DNA from: Candidatus Rokuibacteriota bacterium | Lineage (GTDB): Bacteria > Methylomirabilota > Methylomirabilia > Rokubacteriales > CSP1-6 | Reading direction: 5' to 3' | Assembly: GCA_016184365.1 (NCBI GenBank) | Contig: JACPCW010000075.1 | Span: 17,617-81,616 of the forward strand | Length of the DNA stretch: 64,000 bases | Part shown: positions 8,099 through 15,874 of the stretch, piece by piece | Layout: each line of letters opens with the position of its first letter | How positions within the stretch are numbered: the stretch's first letter is position 1 | Notes under the pieces: model-generated | Seen by the model: the letters and a program-made list of their open reading frames with translations, nothing else | Databases searched by the model: none | Told to the model about the DNA's origin: nothing | Position numbers and translations under genes: made by a program

Positions 8099-9069
8099 CG
8101 GGGCCGCAGCGCCATCCCGTGCGGCGCCTTGCCGACCGGGATCGTGCGGATCTGCGTGTGCGTGGTCACGTCGATCACCGCCACGAGATCGGCGTAGCGA
8201 TTGGTCACGAACGCGTGGCGGCCCGCCGGGTCCATGACGACCAGGTCCGGGTACGCCCGCTGCGGAATCGTCGCGACGATCTTGTCGTCCGCGGTGCTGA
8301 TGACGATGACCTTGTTCGCTTTCCGGAGCGTCGTGTAGAGGAACTTGCCGTCGGTCGTCAGCGTGCTCTCGTGGACGATGCCCGGCACCGGGATCGTGCC
8401 GGTCACCTTGTGCGTCTCGGTGTCGACCTTCAGCACGGCCTTGTTTTCGCCGGCGGCGAGATAGAGCGTGCGGCCGTCCGGTGACAGGGCGAGGCCCATC
8501 GCGTCGCCGCCGCCGTGGACGAGGCGCGTCACCGTCTGGCGCGTCGTCGTGTCGATGACGGTCACGTCGCCCGCCGTCTCGCCCGACACGTAGAGCAGCC
8601 GCGCGTCCTTCGAGAAGATCGCGTGCGCCGGCCACGTCGACACCTCGATCTTCGTCTCGACGCGGTCGGTGCCCAGGTCGTAGACGATGACGTCGTCGCC
8701 GCTCGTCTCGCTGGCCCAGTCGAGCACGTAGAGCGTGCGGCCGTCCGGCGAGAAGCTGAGGTTGTACGGGTTGCCGCCGATCTTCACGCGCTTCGCCAGC
8801 TTCTTGCCGTCCGCGTCGACGATGCCGACATCGCGGCTCTTGTCGTAGATGACCCACGCCGTCCTGCCGTCCGGGTGGAACTGGACGCGGTTCGGCTTGC
8901 CGGGACCGAGCGGGATCGTGCCCGTCACTTCGAACGTGGTCGTGTCGATGATCGAGATCGAGTTCGACTTCGTGTTCGTCACGTAGAGCGTTGCCGCCGT
9001 CGCCGCCGCCGCCCACGTCAGGAGCCCGGTCATCGCCGCCAGAGCCGCGCCCAGCACCATCCGCCTCAC
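8095..9069 (-). CDS. Secreted YVTN-family beta-propeller protein
   Basis: A 324-residue protein with a signal peptide (residues 1-26) and a run of YVTN-type propeller blades: LYVTNTKSNSISIIDT, repeated FSPDGRTLYV-like strands, and a final FVTNRYADLVAVIDV. Seven blades are a reasonable estimate. Such propellers are extracytoplasmic scaffolds, often next to cytochrome or copper genes. No catalytic residues are visible. It lies between the CusF-like and CopC genes, so a periplasmic role in metal or redox handling is inferred from context only. Confidence 0.85.
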   Translation of the reverse strand: MRRMVLGAALAAMTGLLTWAAAATAATLYVTNTKSNSISIIDTTTFEVTGTIPLGPGKPNRVQFHPDGRTAWVIYDKSRDVGIVDADGKKLAKRVKIGGNPYNLSFSPDGRTLYVLDWASETSGDDVIVYDLGTDRVETKIEVSTWPAHAIFSKDARLLYVSGETAGDVTVIDTTTRQTVTRLVHGGGDAMGLALSPDGRTLYLAAGENKAVLKVDTETHKVTGTIPVPGIVHESTLTTDGKFLYTTLRKANKVIVISTADDKIVATIPQRAYPDLVVMDPAGRHAFVTNRYADLVAVIDVTTHTQIRTIPVGKAPHGMALRPR

Positions 9070-9082
9070 GTCGCGTGCCTCC

Positions 9083-9580
9083 TCATGGCGTCGCCGCCCG
9101 AATGGCCGTGATGACCACGTTGGGCGGCGTCCCTCTCAATGTAAACCGGACGGCGTCTCCGACGCGGACCGATTCGTGGATCTCCGGCGCCGCCGTGCGG
9201 AAGCCCATCGTCATCGACGGCATGTAGCCGGGAATGTCTTCATGGGTGACGACGAGGACGCTCAGCTCGGGCAGCGCGGCCCGGACGACGCCACGCACCT
9301 CCCATTGCTGCTCGCCGGCGGCCGCGCCGCCCCCGGCCCGCGCCGCGGCCGCCTCGCGCTCGGCGCGCTCGGCGCGCGCTCGCGTTTCCGCGAGCTCCGT
9401 CGTCAGCCGGTCCGCGCGGCGACCCCACCACGCATACCCCCACCCGACGCCGACGAGCAGCGCCAGGTTCAGGACCACGACGAGGCGCGCCGCCGATATT
9501 CGTGCTGGGGGCCCCGACCTGGCCCCCAGACCCCCCGGCGTTCGGCGGTCGTCGGCGGAGCCGCCGCCTGCCTCGATCAC
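9083..9580 (-). CDS. Membrane-anchored CusF-like copper-binding protein; N-terminus overlaps a repeat element
   Basis: A single transmembrane anchor (LVVVLNLALLVGVGWGY), a short coiled-coil linker (AETRARAERAEREAAAA) and a C-terminal CusF/YdeI-type domain. The copper motif MPSMTMGF is followed by VGDAVRFTL; CusF binds Cu(I) or Ag(I) through one His and two Met residues. GTG 9580, with a strong GGAGGAG upstream, gives 165 residues, but the first 26 or so (MIEAGGGSADDRR onward) are encoded by RE copy 3. The native start was probably near ARISAARLVVV. Either the repeat supplies a new start region or the annotated N-terminus is spurious. Confidence 0.8.
   Translation of the reverse strand: MIEAGGGSADDRRTPGGLGARSGPPARISAARLVVVLNLALLVGVGWGYAWWGRRADRLTTELAETRARAERAEREAAAARAGGGAAAGEQQWEVRGVVRAALPELSVLVVTHEDIPGYMPSMTMGFRTAAPEIHESVRVGDAVRFTLRGTPPNVVITAIRAATP
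9506..9577 (-). repeat. RE element copy 3, between the CopD fusion and the CusF-like gene
   Basis: Hairpin 2 is TGGGGGCC-AGGTC-GGGGCCCCCA and hairpin 1 is built around GGCGGC-TCC-GCCGAC. On the transcribed minus strand hairpin 1 comes first. The element is open in the frame of the CusF-like gene, and GTGATCGAGG at its edge serves as a candidate start codon with GGAGGAG just upstream. Confidence 0.85.
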
Positions 9581-9593
9581 GCGCTCCTCCGGC

Positions 9594-11531
9594 TCAATGC
9601 ACGTGCTCGTCGGCCGGAGGCGCCGACTGCGGCTCCTCGTTGAGCTGCTGGACCTCGGCGAGGAGCAGGTTCGGATCGCGCGTCTCCCCGGCCGCCGCCG
9701 CCCACCGGGCGCGGAGGTACCCCTGCCGGTCGATCAGGAACTCGGTGTGCGGCGCATCGGTGAACAGCCGATACGCCGCGACGATCTCGGGAGCGCCCGA
9801 CGTCACGACCGGGAACAGCACGCGCGGCGTGGCGCCGAGCCGCGCGATGGCGTCCGGTCCGGCGTCCATCGGCACCGCGAGGAGCTCCAGCCCGAGCACG
9901 CCGAGGAGGCGGTGCGCGTCCGCGAGCTGGCCGAGCCGCTCGCGTGATCCGGGCAGCGTGTAGAGGATCAGCAGCACGGCGCGCCGACCGCGAAACTCCC
10001 GCAGCGAATACGGCGTCGAGGGACCGACGGCGAACGAGAAGTCCGGCGCGACCAGGCGCGCGCCGTCGGGGTCGACGGTGGGCGGAAGCCGGCGGACCGC
10101 CGCCGCGGCGCCGAGCGCTCGCACGGTGTTCACGAGGTCCCATCGCTGCTCCTCGTTCAGCCGGCTGCCGAAGGCGGGCATGCTCGACCCTGCGATCCCG
10201 TGCGTGATCCACCAGTAGAGATCGCCCGCGGTGTGGTAGGCCGTGCGGCTGCCGCGCAGGTCGGGCGGCGGCTTCGTTCCGGCCGGCGCGGCGGGGCCAC
10301 CGCCTTCGCCCGACGTCCCGTGGCAGCCGGCGCAGTGTTCGCGGAAGAGCGCGACGCCCGCGGCCATGGACGTCGCGGTGTACGGCACCGCGGGCCGGCG
10401 ATACGTCGTCGGGTAGGCGTCCACCGCGAGCGGCGGCAGCGCCGTCGAGGCGCCGAGCACGACGAGCGCGATGCCTCCGCCGACCGCGAGCCCGCGACGG
10501 CGCGCGACGAATGCGGCGAGCGCCGCGACGATGCCGAGCACGACGATCTGGCTGCCGATGAGCACGCGCGTGCGGCCGCCGGGCAGATCGATCAGCGCGT
10601 CCCACGTGAAGCGGAACGCGAACGGCCAGGCCGGGTCGACGTGCCGCGCGGGCGGCGTCGAGGCCATCGCGGCGACGATCGCGACGACGATCAGGCCGAG
10701 CGCGGTCTCGACGGCGACGAACGCGGCGAGCCGCCGCATGGCCGGTCGTCCGATCGCCGCCGCCGGTCCCGACAGCGCGGGCAGCATCCGCCGGCGATTG
10801 ACCGCCCCCAGCGCGAGCACGGGCACGATGACGAGGAGCTTCAGCAGCATGAGCCGGCCGTAATCCGTGCCGACCAGCGCGGCGCCGCCGCCGATGTGCG
10901 TCACCGCGTTGACGAGGCCGGTGACGACGAGCACGACGACGGCGGTGAAGGCGAGACGCGAGAACCGACGGACGGCGAGGACCGCGAACGCGCGGCTGTC
11001 TTCGCCGCTCTCGTGACTCGTCGCGCGGAGCAGCAGCGCGACCGGGACCAGGCCGCCGAGCCACACGCCGGCGGCGATCAGATGCACCGCGTCGACGAGC
11101 ACCGCCACGGCGGTGTCCGGCTCGACCGCCGCCGCGTGGCCGGCGGCCGCGCCCAGCGCGGTCGCCACGACGCCGAGCAGCACCGCTTCCCAGCGCGCCG
11201 CGAGCCAGTCGGCGCGCGCGCGCGTGTCGAGACGGAGCGCGAGAAACGCCGCCAGCACCGCGATGAGGCTCGTCCGGAACAACGTGACGACGCCGCCGCG
11301 CGTGTCGAGCAGCACGCGCGCGAGCGCGTCCGGATCGGTGAGCGCGTCGAGGCGATCTTCGAGCGTGACGGCCTGCACGGCGAAGACGCCGAGCCCGGAC
11401 ACGATGGCGGCGAGTGCCAGGGCCCGCGCGAGACGCACCATGCGCGCGTCCCACGCGCGCGCCGTCGGCCGATCCGAGCGGCGGGCCACGAGCGGCAGGA
11501 CGACGACGCCGACCAGCGCGAGCGAGGCCAC
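9594..11531 (-). CDS. CopD-like copper permease fused to cytochrome c and a Cys-less thioredoxin-fold domain
   Basis: A 645-residue three-part protein. Residues 1 to about 300 form a multi-helix CopD domain (VHLIAAGVWLGGLVPVALL, FSRLAFTAVVVLVVTGLVNA), which takes copper from CopC across the inner membrane. A c-type cytochrome with haem motif CAGCH at 400-404 follows, with a distal Met candidate in SSMPAFGSRLNEEQRWDL. Residues about 465-630 form a SCO/AhpC-like thioredoxin fold whose active-site segment reads LYTLPGSRERL, without the Cys pair. The frame is closed by the TAA of the upstream gene, so GTG 11531 is the only standard start. The untranslated codons before it would encode FRWAHL, a typical CopD beginning, hinting at a non-canonical start. 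Fusion with CopC and CusF-like partners in one operon supports copper-linked electron transfer. Confidence 0.8.
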   Translation of the reverse strand: MASLALVGVVVLPLVARRSDRPTARAWDARMVRLARALALAAIVSGLGVFAVQAVTLEDRLDALTDPDALARVLLDTRGGVVTLFRTSLIAVLAAFLALRLDTRARADWLAARWEAVLLGVVATALGAAAGHAAAVEPDTAVAVLVDAVHLIAAGVWLGGLVPVALLLRATSHESGEDSRAFAVLAVRRFSRLAFTAVVVLVVTGLVNAVTHIGGGAALVGTDYGRLMLLKLLVIVPVLALGAVNRRRMLPALSGPAAAIGRPAMRRLAAFVAVETALGLIVVAIVAAMASTPPARHVDPAWPFAFRFTWDALIDLPGGRTRVLIGSQIVVLGIVAALAAFVARRRGLAVGGGIALVVLGASTALPPLAVDAYPTTYRRPAVPYTATSMAAGVALFREHCAGCHGTSGEGGGPAAPAGTKPPPDLRGSRTAYHTAGDLYWWITHGIAGSSMPAFGSRLNEEQRWDLVNTVRALGAAAAVRRLPPTVDPDGARLVAPDFSFAVGPSTPYSLREFRGRRAVLLILYTLPGSRERLGQLADAHRLLGVLGLELLAVPMDAGPDAIARLGATPRVLFPVVTSGAPEIVAAYRLFTDAPHTEFLIDRQGYLRARWAAAAGETRDPNLLLAEVQQLNEEPQSAPPADEHVH

Positions 11532-11567
11532 GAGATGCGCCCAGCGGAAGACCGGTCCGACCGCGGC

Positions 11568-12941
11568 TTACTCCACGGGGAGCGTCACGAAGGGATACTG
11601 CCGGAGCGCGCCGTAGATCACGCGCTTCATCTCCGCGATCGCGGATTCGCTCGTCGCTTCGAAGCGCAGCGTGAGGTAGGGGTTCGTGTTCGACGCGCGC
11701 ACGAGTCCCCAGCCGAGCCCCGGGAAGATGACGCGCGTGCCGTCGATCTCGATCGTCTCGTAGCGCGCGCGCAGCGCGCCGGCGAGCTCGCCGACCAGGC
11801 GAAACTTCTCGCCGTCGGGACACGGCGCCTTGAGCTCGGGCGTGGCGTGGAGGTGCGGGATCGAATCGAAGAGACTCGAGGCCGGGCCCTCGGCGCGCGC
11901 GATGACGTCGAGGATCTTCGCCGCGGCCAGCAGCCCGTCGTCGACGCCGTAGTAGTTCTCCGCGAAGAACATGTGACCGCTGACCTCGCCGCCGAGCAGG
12001 ATGCCGTCGTCACGCATCTTGCGCTTGAGGTGCGAGTGCCCGGTCTTCCACATCACCGGGACGCCGCCGTGCTTCGTGATGTCGTCGATGAGCGACTGCG
12101 AGGACTTCACGTCGAAGACGATGCTGGAGCCCGGACGGCGCGCGAGGAGATCGCGCGCGAGGAGGATCAGGATCAGATCGGCTTCGTGCCGGCGGCCGCG
12201 CTCGTCGATCAGCCCGACGCGGTCCGCGTCGCCGTCCCACGCGAGCCCGACGTCCGCGCCGGTCTCGAGCACTTTGTCCTGCACGTCGACCACGTTCACG
12301 GGGTCCTCGGGATCGGGCAGGTGGTTCGGGAAGCTGCCATCGGACTCGCAGTGCAGCTCGATCACCTCGCAGCCGAGGCGCCGGAGCAGGTCGGGCGCGT
12401 AGAGGCCCGCGACGCCGTTGCCGGCATCCGCGACGACCTTGAGCGGGCGGTGGAGCGTCACGAGCGACGTCACGGTGTCGAAATAATCCGCGCGCGGACT
12501 GCGCGGCTCGACGGCGCCGCGACCGTGCTCGTACTCCTCCCGCTCGATGGTCGTCCGCAGCCGCTGGATCTCGTCCTCGGAGAGCGGCGCCGCGCCGGGA
12601 TGCACCATCTTCACGCCGTTGTACTCGACGGGATTGTGGCTGCCCGTGATGTTGGCGCCGCCGTCGAGCCGCCAGTGCGCCGTCGCGAAATAGAGCACCG
12701 GCGTCGTCACGAGCCCGAGGTCGACGACGTCGACGCCGGCGGCCGTCACGCCGCTGGTGAACGCCGTCTTGAGGTCCGCCGACGAGAGCCGGTTGTCCTG
12801 GCCGACGGCGATCGTGCGCCCGCCGTTGCGGCGGATCAGCGTGGCGTAGGCGCGCCCGATCTTCTCGAAGACCGCGGGATTGATGTCGGCGCCGACGCGC
12901 CCGCGTACGTCGTAGGCGCGAAAGATGTGTGGGTTGAGCAT
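11568..12941 (-). CDS. Phosphomannomutase/phosphoglucomutase (AlgC-type)
   Basis: A 457-residue alpha-D-phosphohexomutase that interconverts hexose 6- and 1-phosphates through a phosphoserine. The catalytic loop ITGSHNP, magnesium loop DGDADR, sugar loop GGEVSGH and phosphate-binding SNTNPYLTLRFE are all in place, so the enzyme should be active. ATG 12941 (MLNPHIFRAYDVRG) matches the AlgC/ManB start; a longer open frame upstream is antisense to the hydrolase gene at 12978. It supplies mannose 1-phosphate or glucose 1-phosphate for cell-surface polysaccharide. It is the first gene of the minus-strand run that continues into the copper genes. Confidence 0.9.
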   Translation of the reverse strand: MLNPHIFRAYDVRGRVGADINPAVFEKIGRAYATLIRRNGGRTIAVGQDNRLSSADLKTAFTSGVTAAGVDVVDLGLVTTPVLYFATAHWRLDGGANITGSHNPVEYNGVKMVHPGAAPLSEDEIQRLRTTIEREEYEHGRGAVEPRSPRADYFDTVTSLVTLHRPLKVVADAGNGVAGLYAPDLLRRLGCEVIELHCESDGSFPNHLPDPEDPVNVVDVQDKVLETGADVGLAWDGDADRVGLIDERGRRHEADLILILLARDLLARRPGSSIVFDVKSSQSLIDDITKHGGVPVMWKTGHSHLKRKMRDDGILLGGEVSGHMFFAENYYGVDDGLLAAAKILDVIARAEGPASSLFDSIPHLHATPELKAPCPDGEKFRLVGELAGALRARYETIEIDGTRVIFPGLGWGLVRASNTNPYLTLRFEATSESAIAEMKRVIYGALRQYPFVTLPVE

Positions 12942-12977
12942 TGGGACGTCCCTGGCTTTGTGGGAATATCGTACCGC

Positions 12978-13709
12978 ATGCGACCTCGCGAGTTCGTCCT
13001 GGTCCACGGCATGAGTCATGGCGCCTGGGCCTGGGAGCTGCTCACACCGCTGCTCGAGCGACGCGGACATCGCGTCGTCGCCGTCGAGCTGCCCGGTCAC
13101 GGCCGTCGCGCGCACGAGCGCGGGCGCGCGTCGATCGACGCGTACGGCGAGGCGGTCGCGGATGCGATGGCGCGCGGCGGCGTCACGTCCGCGGTCCTCG
13201 TCGGCCACTCGATGGGCGGCGTCGTCATCCAGCGCGCGGCGGAGCTCGCCACCGACCGCATCGGACATCTCGTCTTCCTCGCCGCGGTGGTGCTGCCGCG
13301 CGGCGGCAGCCTGCTCGGCACGCATCTGCCGACGGCGTCGCGCGAGCTCTTTCGCGGGCTCGCCGCGTCGGGCGGCGGTGTCGTGCAGTATTCCGCCGCG
13401 ATGGAGCACGCCCGCTGGTACGGCGATCTCGCGCCCGGCGATCCGCGGCTCGTCGCCGCGCTGACGCGCATCACGCCGCAGCCGCTCCGCCCGTGGAGCG
13501 AGCGTCTCGATCTCTCCCGTTTCTGGGCGCTCGATCTGCCGCGGACCTACATCCGCTGCCTGCGCGACGCCGCCGTGACGGCCGCTCTCGGCGCCGCGAA
13601 CGCGCGGCGGCTCGGTGTGGTACCGGTCGACATGGACACGGCGCACTGTCCGATGGTGTCGGCGCCCGATGCGCTGGCGGCACGGCTCGACAAGATCCCG
13701 AACCGATAG
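12978..13709 (+). CDS. Alpha/beta-fold hydrolase (esterase-like)
   Basis: A 243-residue serine hydrolase of the salicylate-esterase/MenH-like type. The oxyanion strand FVLVHGMSHGAWAW is at the N-terminus, the nucleophile elbow GHSMGG near residue 77, and a C-terminal catalytic His in MDTAHCPMVS. No signal peptide. The start ATG lies 37 bp from the divergent phosphomannomutase start. Nine bases after its stop a carboxymuconolactone decarboxylase-like gene begins, so the pair may act on aromatic or lactone intermediates (inference). A second hydrolase of this class lies at 39852. Confidence 0.85.
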   Translation: MRPREFVLVHGMSHGAWAWELLTPLLERRGHRVVAVELPGHGRRAHERGRASIDAYGEAVADAMARGGVTSAVLVGHSMGGVVIQRAAELATDRIGHLVFLAAVVLPRGGSLLGTHLPTASRELFRGLAASGGGVVQYSAAMEHARWYGDLAPGDPRLVAALTRITPQPLRPWSERLDLSRFWALDLPRTYIRCLRDAAVTAALGAANARRLGVVPVDMDTAHCPMVSAPDALAARLDKIPNR

Positions 13710-13717
13710 AGGACCCG

Positions 13718-14107
13718 ATGGACGATCCCGAGCTCCGCGACCGCACGAAGCAGACCGCGAAGATGCTGTTCCACACGCTGCCGGCCGGTGTCGGCTTCGA
13801 CACGTGGAAGAAGCTCGACAAGCAGCTCGCCCGCGAGCTGTCCATGTTCTTCACCGGCAAGCTCTACAGCCGGGACGTCATCTCGCAGGAGCAGCGCGAG
13901 CTCTGCGCGGTCGCCTCGCTGACGGTGCTGCATCGGCCCCGCGAGCTGCACGCGCACGTCCACGCCGCGCTCAACGTCGGCGCCACCCGGCAGGAGGTGA
14001 CCGAAGTGATCTTCCAGCAGGTCACCTACGGCGGCATGCCGGTCGTCGTCGAAGCGCTCGACGTTCTCGTCAACGTGTTGAAAGAACGGGGCGAATGGAC
14101 CGCGTAG
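13718..14107 (+). CDS. Carboxymuconolactone decarboxylase family protein
   Basis: A 129-residue all-helical protein whose core helix pair reads RELCAVASLTVLHRPRELHA then ALNVGATRQEVTEVIFQ, the conserved CMD/AhpD fold. It has only one Cys in the region where AhpD has its CxxC pair, so a decarboxylase or isomerase-type member rather than a peroxidase is more likely. ATG 13718 is preceded by GAGGA. The closest family use is in beta-ketoadipate-type aromatic catabolism, but many members have unknown roles. Confidence 0.85.
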   Translation: MDDPELRDRTKQTAKMLFHTLPAGVGFDTWKKLDKQLARELSMFFTGKLYSRDVISQEQRELCAVASLTVLHRPRELHAHVHAALNVGATRQEVTEVIFQQVTYGGMPVVVEALDVLVNVLKERGEWTA

Positions 14108-14163
14108 CCTGACCGACCCGCCCGGCTCGCCGGTACGCCCCTTGCTGATCTCTGTCAGGCGAC

Positions 14164-14968
14164 GTGTCTTTGCCGGGACTCGCACGAGTACACGCGCATC
14201 AGACGACCCCACGCGGCGGCCGCAGACCGGCATGGCGCCTCGAGCTGGGCGCCATGGCCGGACCGGACGGCGTCACGTTCCGTGTGTGGGCGCCGAAGCG
14301 TTCGCGCGTCGGCGTCGTCATCGAAGGCGCCGGCCGGCGCATCGTTCCGCTCGCGCCCGAAGCTGACGGCTACTTCGCCGGCGTCGTGCCTGACGCCGGC
14401 GCGGGCACCCGCTACCGGTACCTGCTCGACGGCACCGGCGTGTTCCCGGATCCGCGCTCGCGCTTTCAGCCCGACGGCCCGTTCGGTCCGTCGATGGTCG
14501 TCGATCCGCAGGCGTATCGCTGGCACGACGCGGGCTGGCGCGGCGTCGCGATGCCGGGACAGGTTCCCGATCCTCGACGAGACGCGGTGGCGCGATGTGC
14601 TCGACGTCGTGCGCGAGCGGCTGCTCACACCGTGCGGGCTCCTGACGCTCGACCCCGCGCATCGCGAATACCACCCGCGCTACGAAGGCGATCTGCGCAC
14701 GCGCGACGCCGCGTACCACCAGGGCCTCGTGTGGACGTGGCTCATCGGGCACTTCGTGGACGCGTGGCTCCTCGTGTACGGCGACCGGGCGACGGCCCGC
14801 GGGTTCCTGGCCGCGATCGGCGATCATCTGAGCGACGCGGGCATGGGGACGATCAGCGAGATTTTCGATGCGGAAGCGCCGCACGTCGCGCGAGGATGTA
14901 TCGCCCAGGCCTGGAGCGTCGCGGAGGTGCTCCGGGCGATTCTCGGGACGGAGGGACCGACCGAGTGA
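14164..14968 (+). pseudogene. Chimeric remnant: N-terminus of TreZ joined to C-terminus of a glycogen debranching enzyme
   Basis: Residues encoded at about 14254-14560 are the N-terminal carbohydrate-binding domain of malto-oligosyltrehalose trehalohydrolase (VTFRVWAPKRSRVGVVIEG, then WHDAGWRGVAMPGQV just before the catalytic barrel should start). Immediately after GQV the reading frame changes. From about 14564 the sequence is the C-terminal (alpha/alpha)6 barrel of an amylo-alpha-1,6-glucosidase (YHPRYEGDLRTRDAAYHQG, GTISEIFDAE, RGCIAQAWSVAEVLRA). The whole TreZ catalytic domain and the front of the debranching enzyme are missing. This looks like a deletion joining two neighbouring trehalose/glycogen genes, or an assembly join. 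Neither half can be functional alone. Confidence 0.75.
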
Positions 14969-15032
14969 GCGAACGTGCGCTGGCCGCGGCGGTGGACGCT
15001 GCGCGCGCCGCGGGCGAGATCGCCATGCGGTA
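14951..15032 (+). repeat. 82-bp direct duplication, copy 1
   Basis: The 82 bases are identical, apart from one A/C difference, to 15085-15166. They include the start codon and first 22 codons of the inositol-phosphatase-like gene. Copy 1 is followed by about 50 bases of unrelated sequence, so the first start leads into a frame that ends at 15102. Confidence 0.9.
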
Positions 15033-15084
15033 CGTCCTTGAACGGGTTCGACGGCGTCCGCCAGCCCGGGCGATCGTCTCCAGA

Positions 15085-15166
15085 GAGGGACCGCCCGAGT
15101 GAGCGAACGTGCGCTGGCCGCGGCGGTGGACGCTGCGCGCGCCGCGGGCGAGATCGCCATGCGGTA
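15085..15166 (+). repeat. 82-bp direct duplication, copy 2 (the functional gene start)
   Basis: Second copy, offset by 134 bases. This copy is continuous with the intact phosphatase gene that begins at GTG 15099. The arrangement is a partial tandem duplication with a 52-base insert, directly downstream of the chimeric remnant. Confidence 0.9.
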
Positions 15167-15857
15167 TTACCGCGGCGGTTTCGACGTCGTGATCAAGGCC
15201 GATCAGAGTCCGGTGACGCAGGCCGACCGCGAAGCGGAGGCGGCGATCGTCGACGTGCTGTCGAGCGCGTTCCCCGAGTACGGCTTCCTCGGTGAAGAGC
15301 TCGGCAGCCACGGGAACGCCGAGACGCGGTGGATCGTGGACCCGATCGACGGCACGCGAAACTTCGTCCGGCGCATCCCGTTCTGGGCCACGCTGATCGC
15401 GCTCGAGGAGCGCGGCGAGATCACCGTCGGCGTCATGCACGTGCCGACGACGGGGGAGCTCTACACCGCGCGGCGCGGCGGTGGCGCATGGCTCGGCTCG
15501 GAACGCCTCGAGGTCTCGACGATCGACGTCATGCGTGACGCGTTCTTCGTCCACGCCGGTCTCGGCCTCGTGCGCCGGCAGGGCTGGTGGGAAGGCGTGG
15601 AGCGGCTCATCGACGCGACGGACCGGCAGCGCGGGTTCGGCGATTACCTCGGCTATGCGCTCGTCGCGTCCGGGAAAGCGGAGATCTACGCGGAGCTCGA
15701 TCTCAAGCCCTGGGACCTCGCCGCGCCGAAGATCGTCGTCGAAGAGGCGGGCGGGCGTTTCAGCGACTTCGCCGGCCGCCCGACGATCTATACCGGCACC
15801 GCGCTCGCGACCAACGGCCGGCTGCATACCGCCGCGCTGTCGCTGATCCGCCGCTGA
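15099..15857 (+). CDS. Inositol monophosphatase family protein (histidinol-phosphatase/IMPase-like)
   Basis: A 252-residue metal-dependent sugar phosphatase. Metal ligands are visible in FLGEELGSHG (Glu-Glu) and in WIVDPIDGTRNF (Asp, Asp), and the C-terminal Asp is in LKPWDLAAPKIVVEEAGG. All motifs are complete. The SGKAEIYAELDLKPWDLAA context resembles HisN-type histidinol phosphatases as much as IMPases, so the substrate could be histidinol phosphate or inositol phosphate. GTG 15099 is the start in the second copy of a duplicated 82-bp segment. It is followed by a glycosyltransferase gene 17 bp downstream. Confidence 0.85.
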   Translation: MSERALAAAVDAARAAGEIAMRYYRGGFDVVIKADQSPVTQADREAEAAIVDVLSSAFPEYGFLGEELGSHGNAETRWIVDPIDGTRNFVRRIPFWATLIALEERGEITVGVMHVPTTGELYTARRGGGAWLGSERLEVSTIDVMRDAFFVHAGLGLVRRQGWWEGVERLIDATDRQRGFGDYLGYALVASGKAEIYAELDLKPWDLAAPKIVVEEAGGRFSDFAGRPTIYTGTALATNGRLHTAALSLIRR

Positions 15858-15874
15858 CCGACGCCGCGGTCGGC

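Noticed and set aside
10200..13709. Very long open frame (about 1170 codons) on the plus strand
   Set aside because: It is antisense to the CopD fusion and phosphomannomutase genes, is Arg/Asp/Glu-rich low complexity, and has no family motif until its end, where it is simply the hydrolase gene. It arises from high GC third positions.
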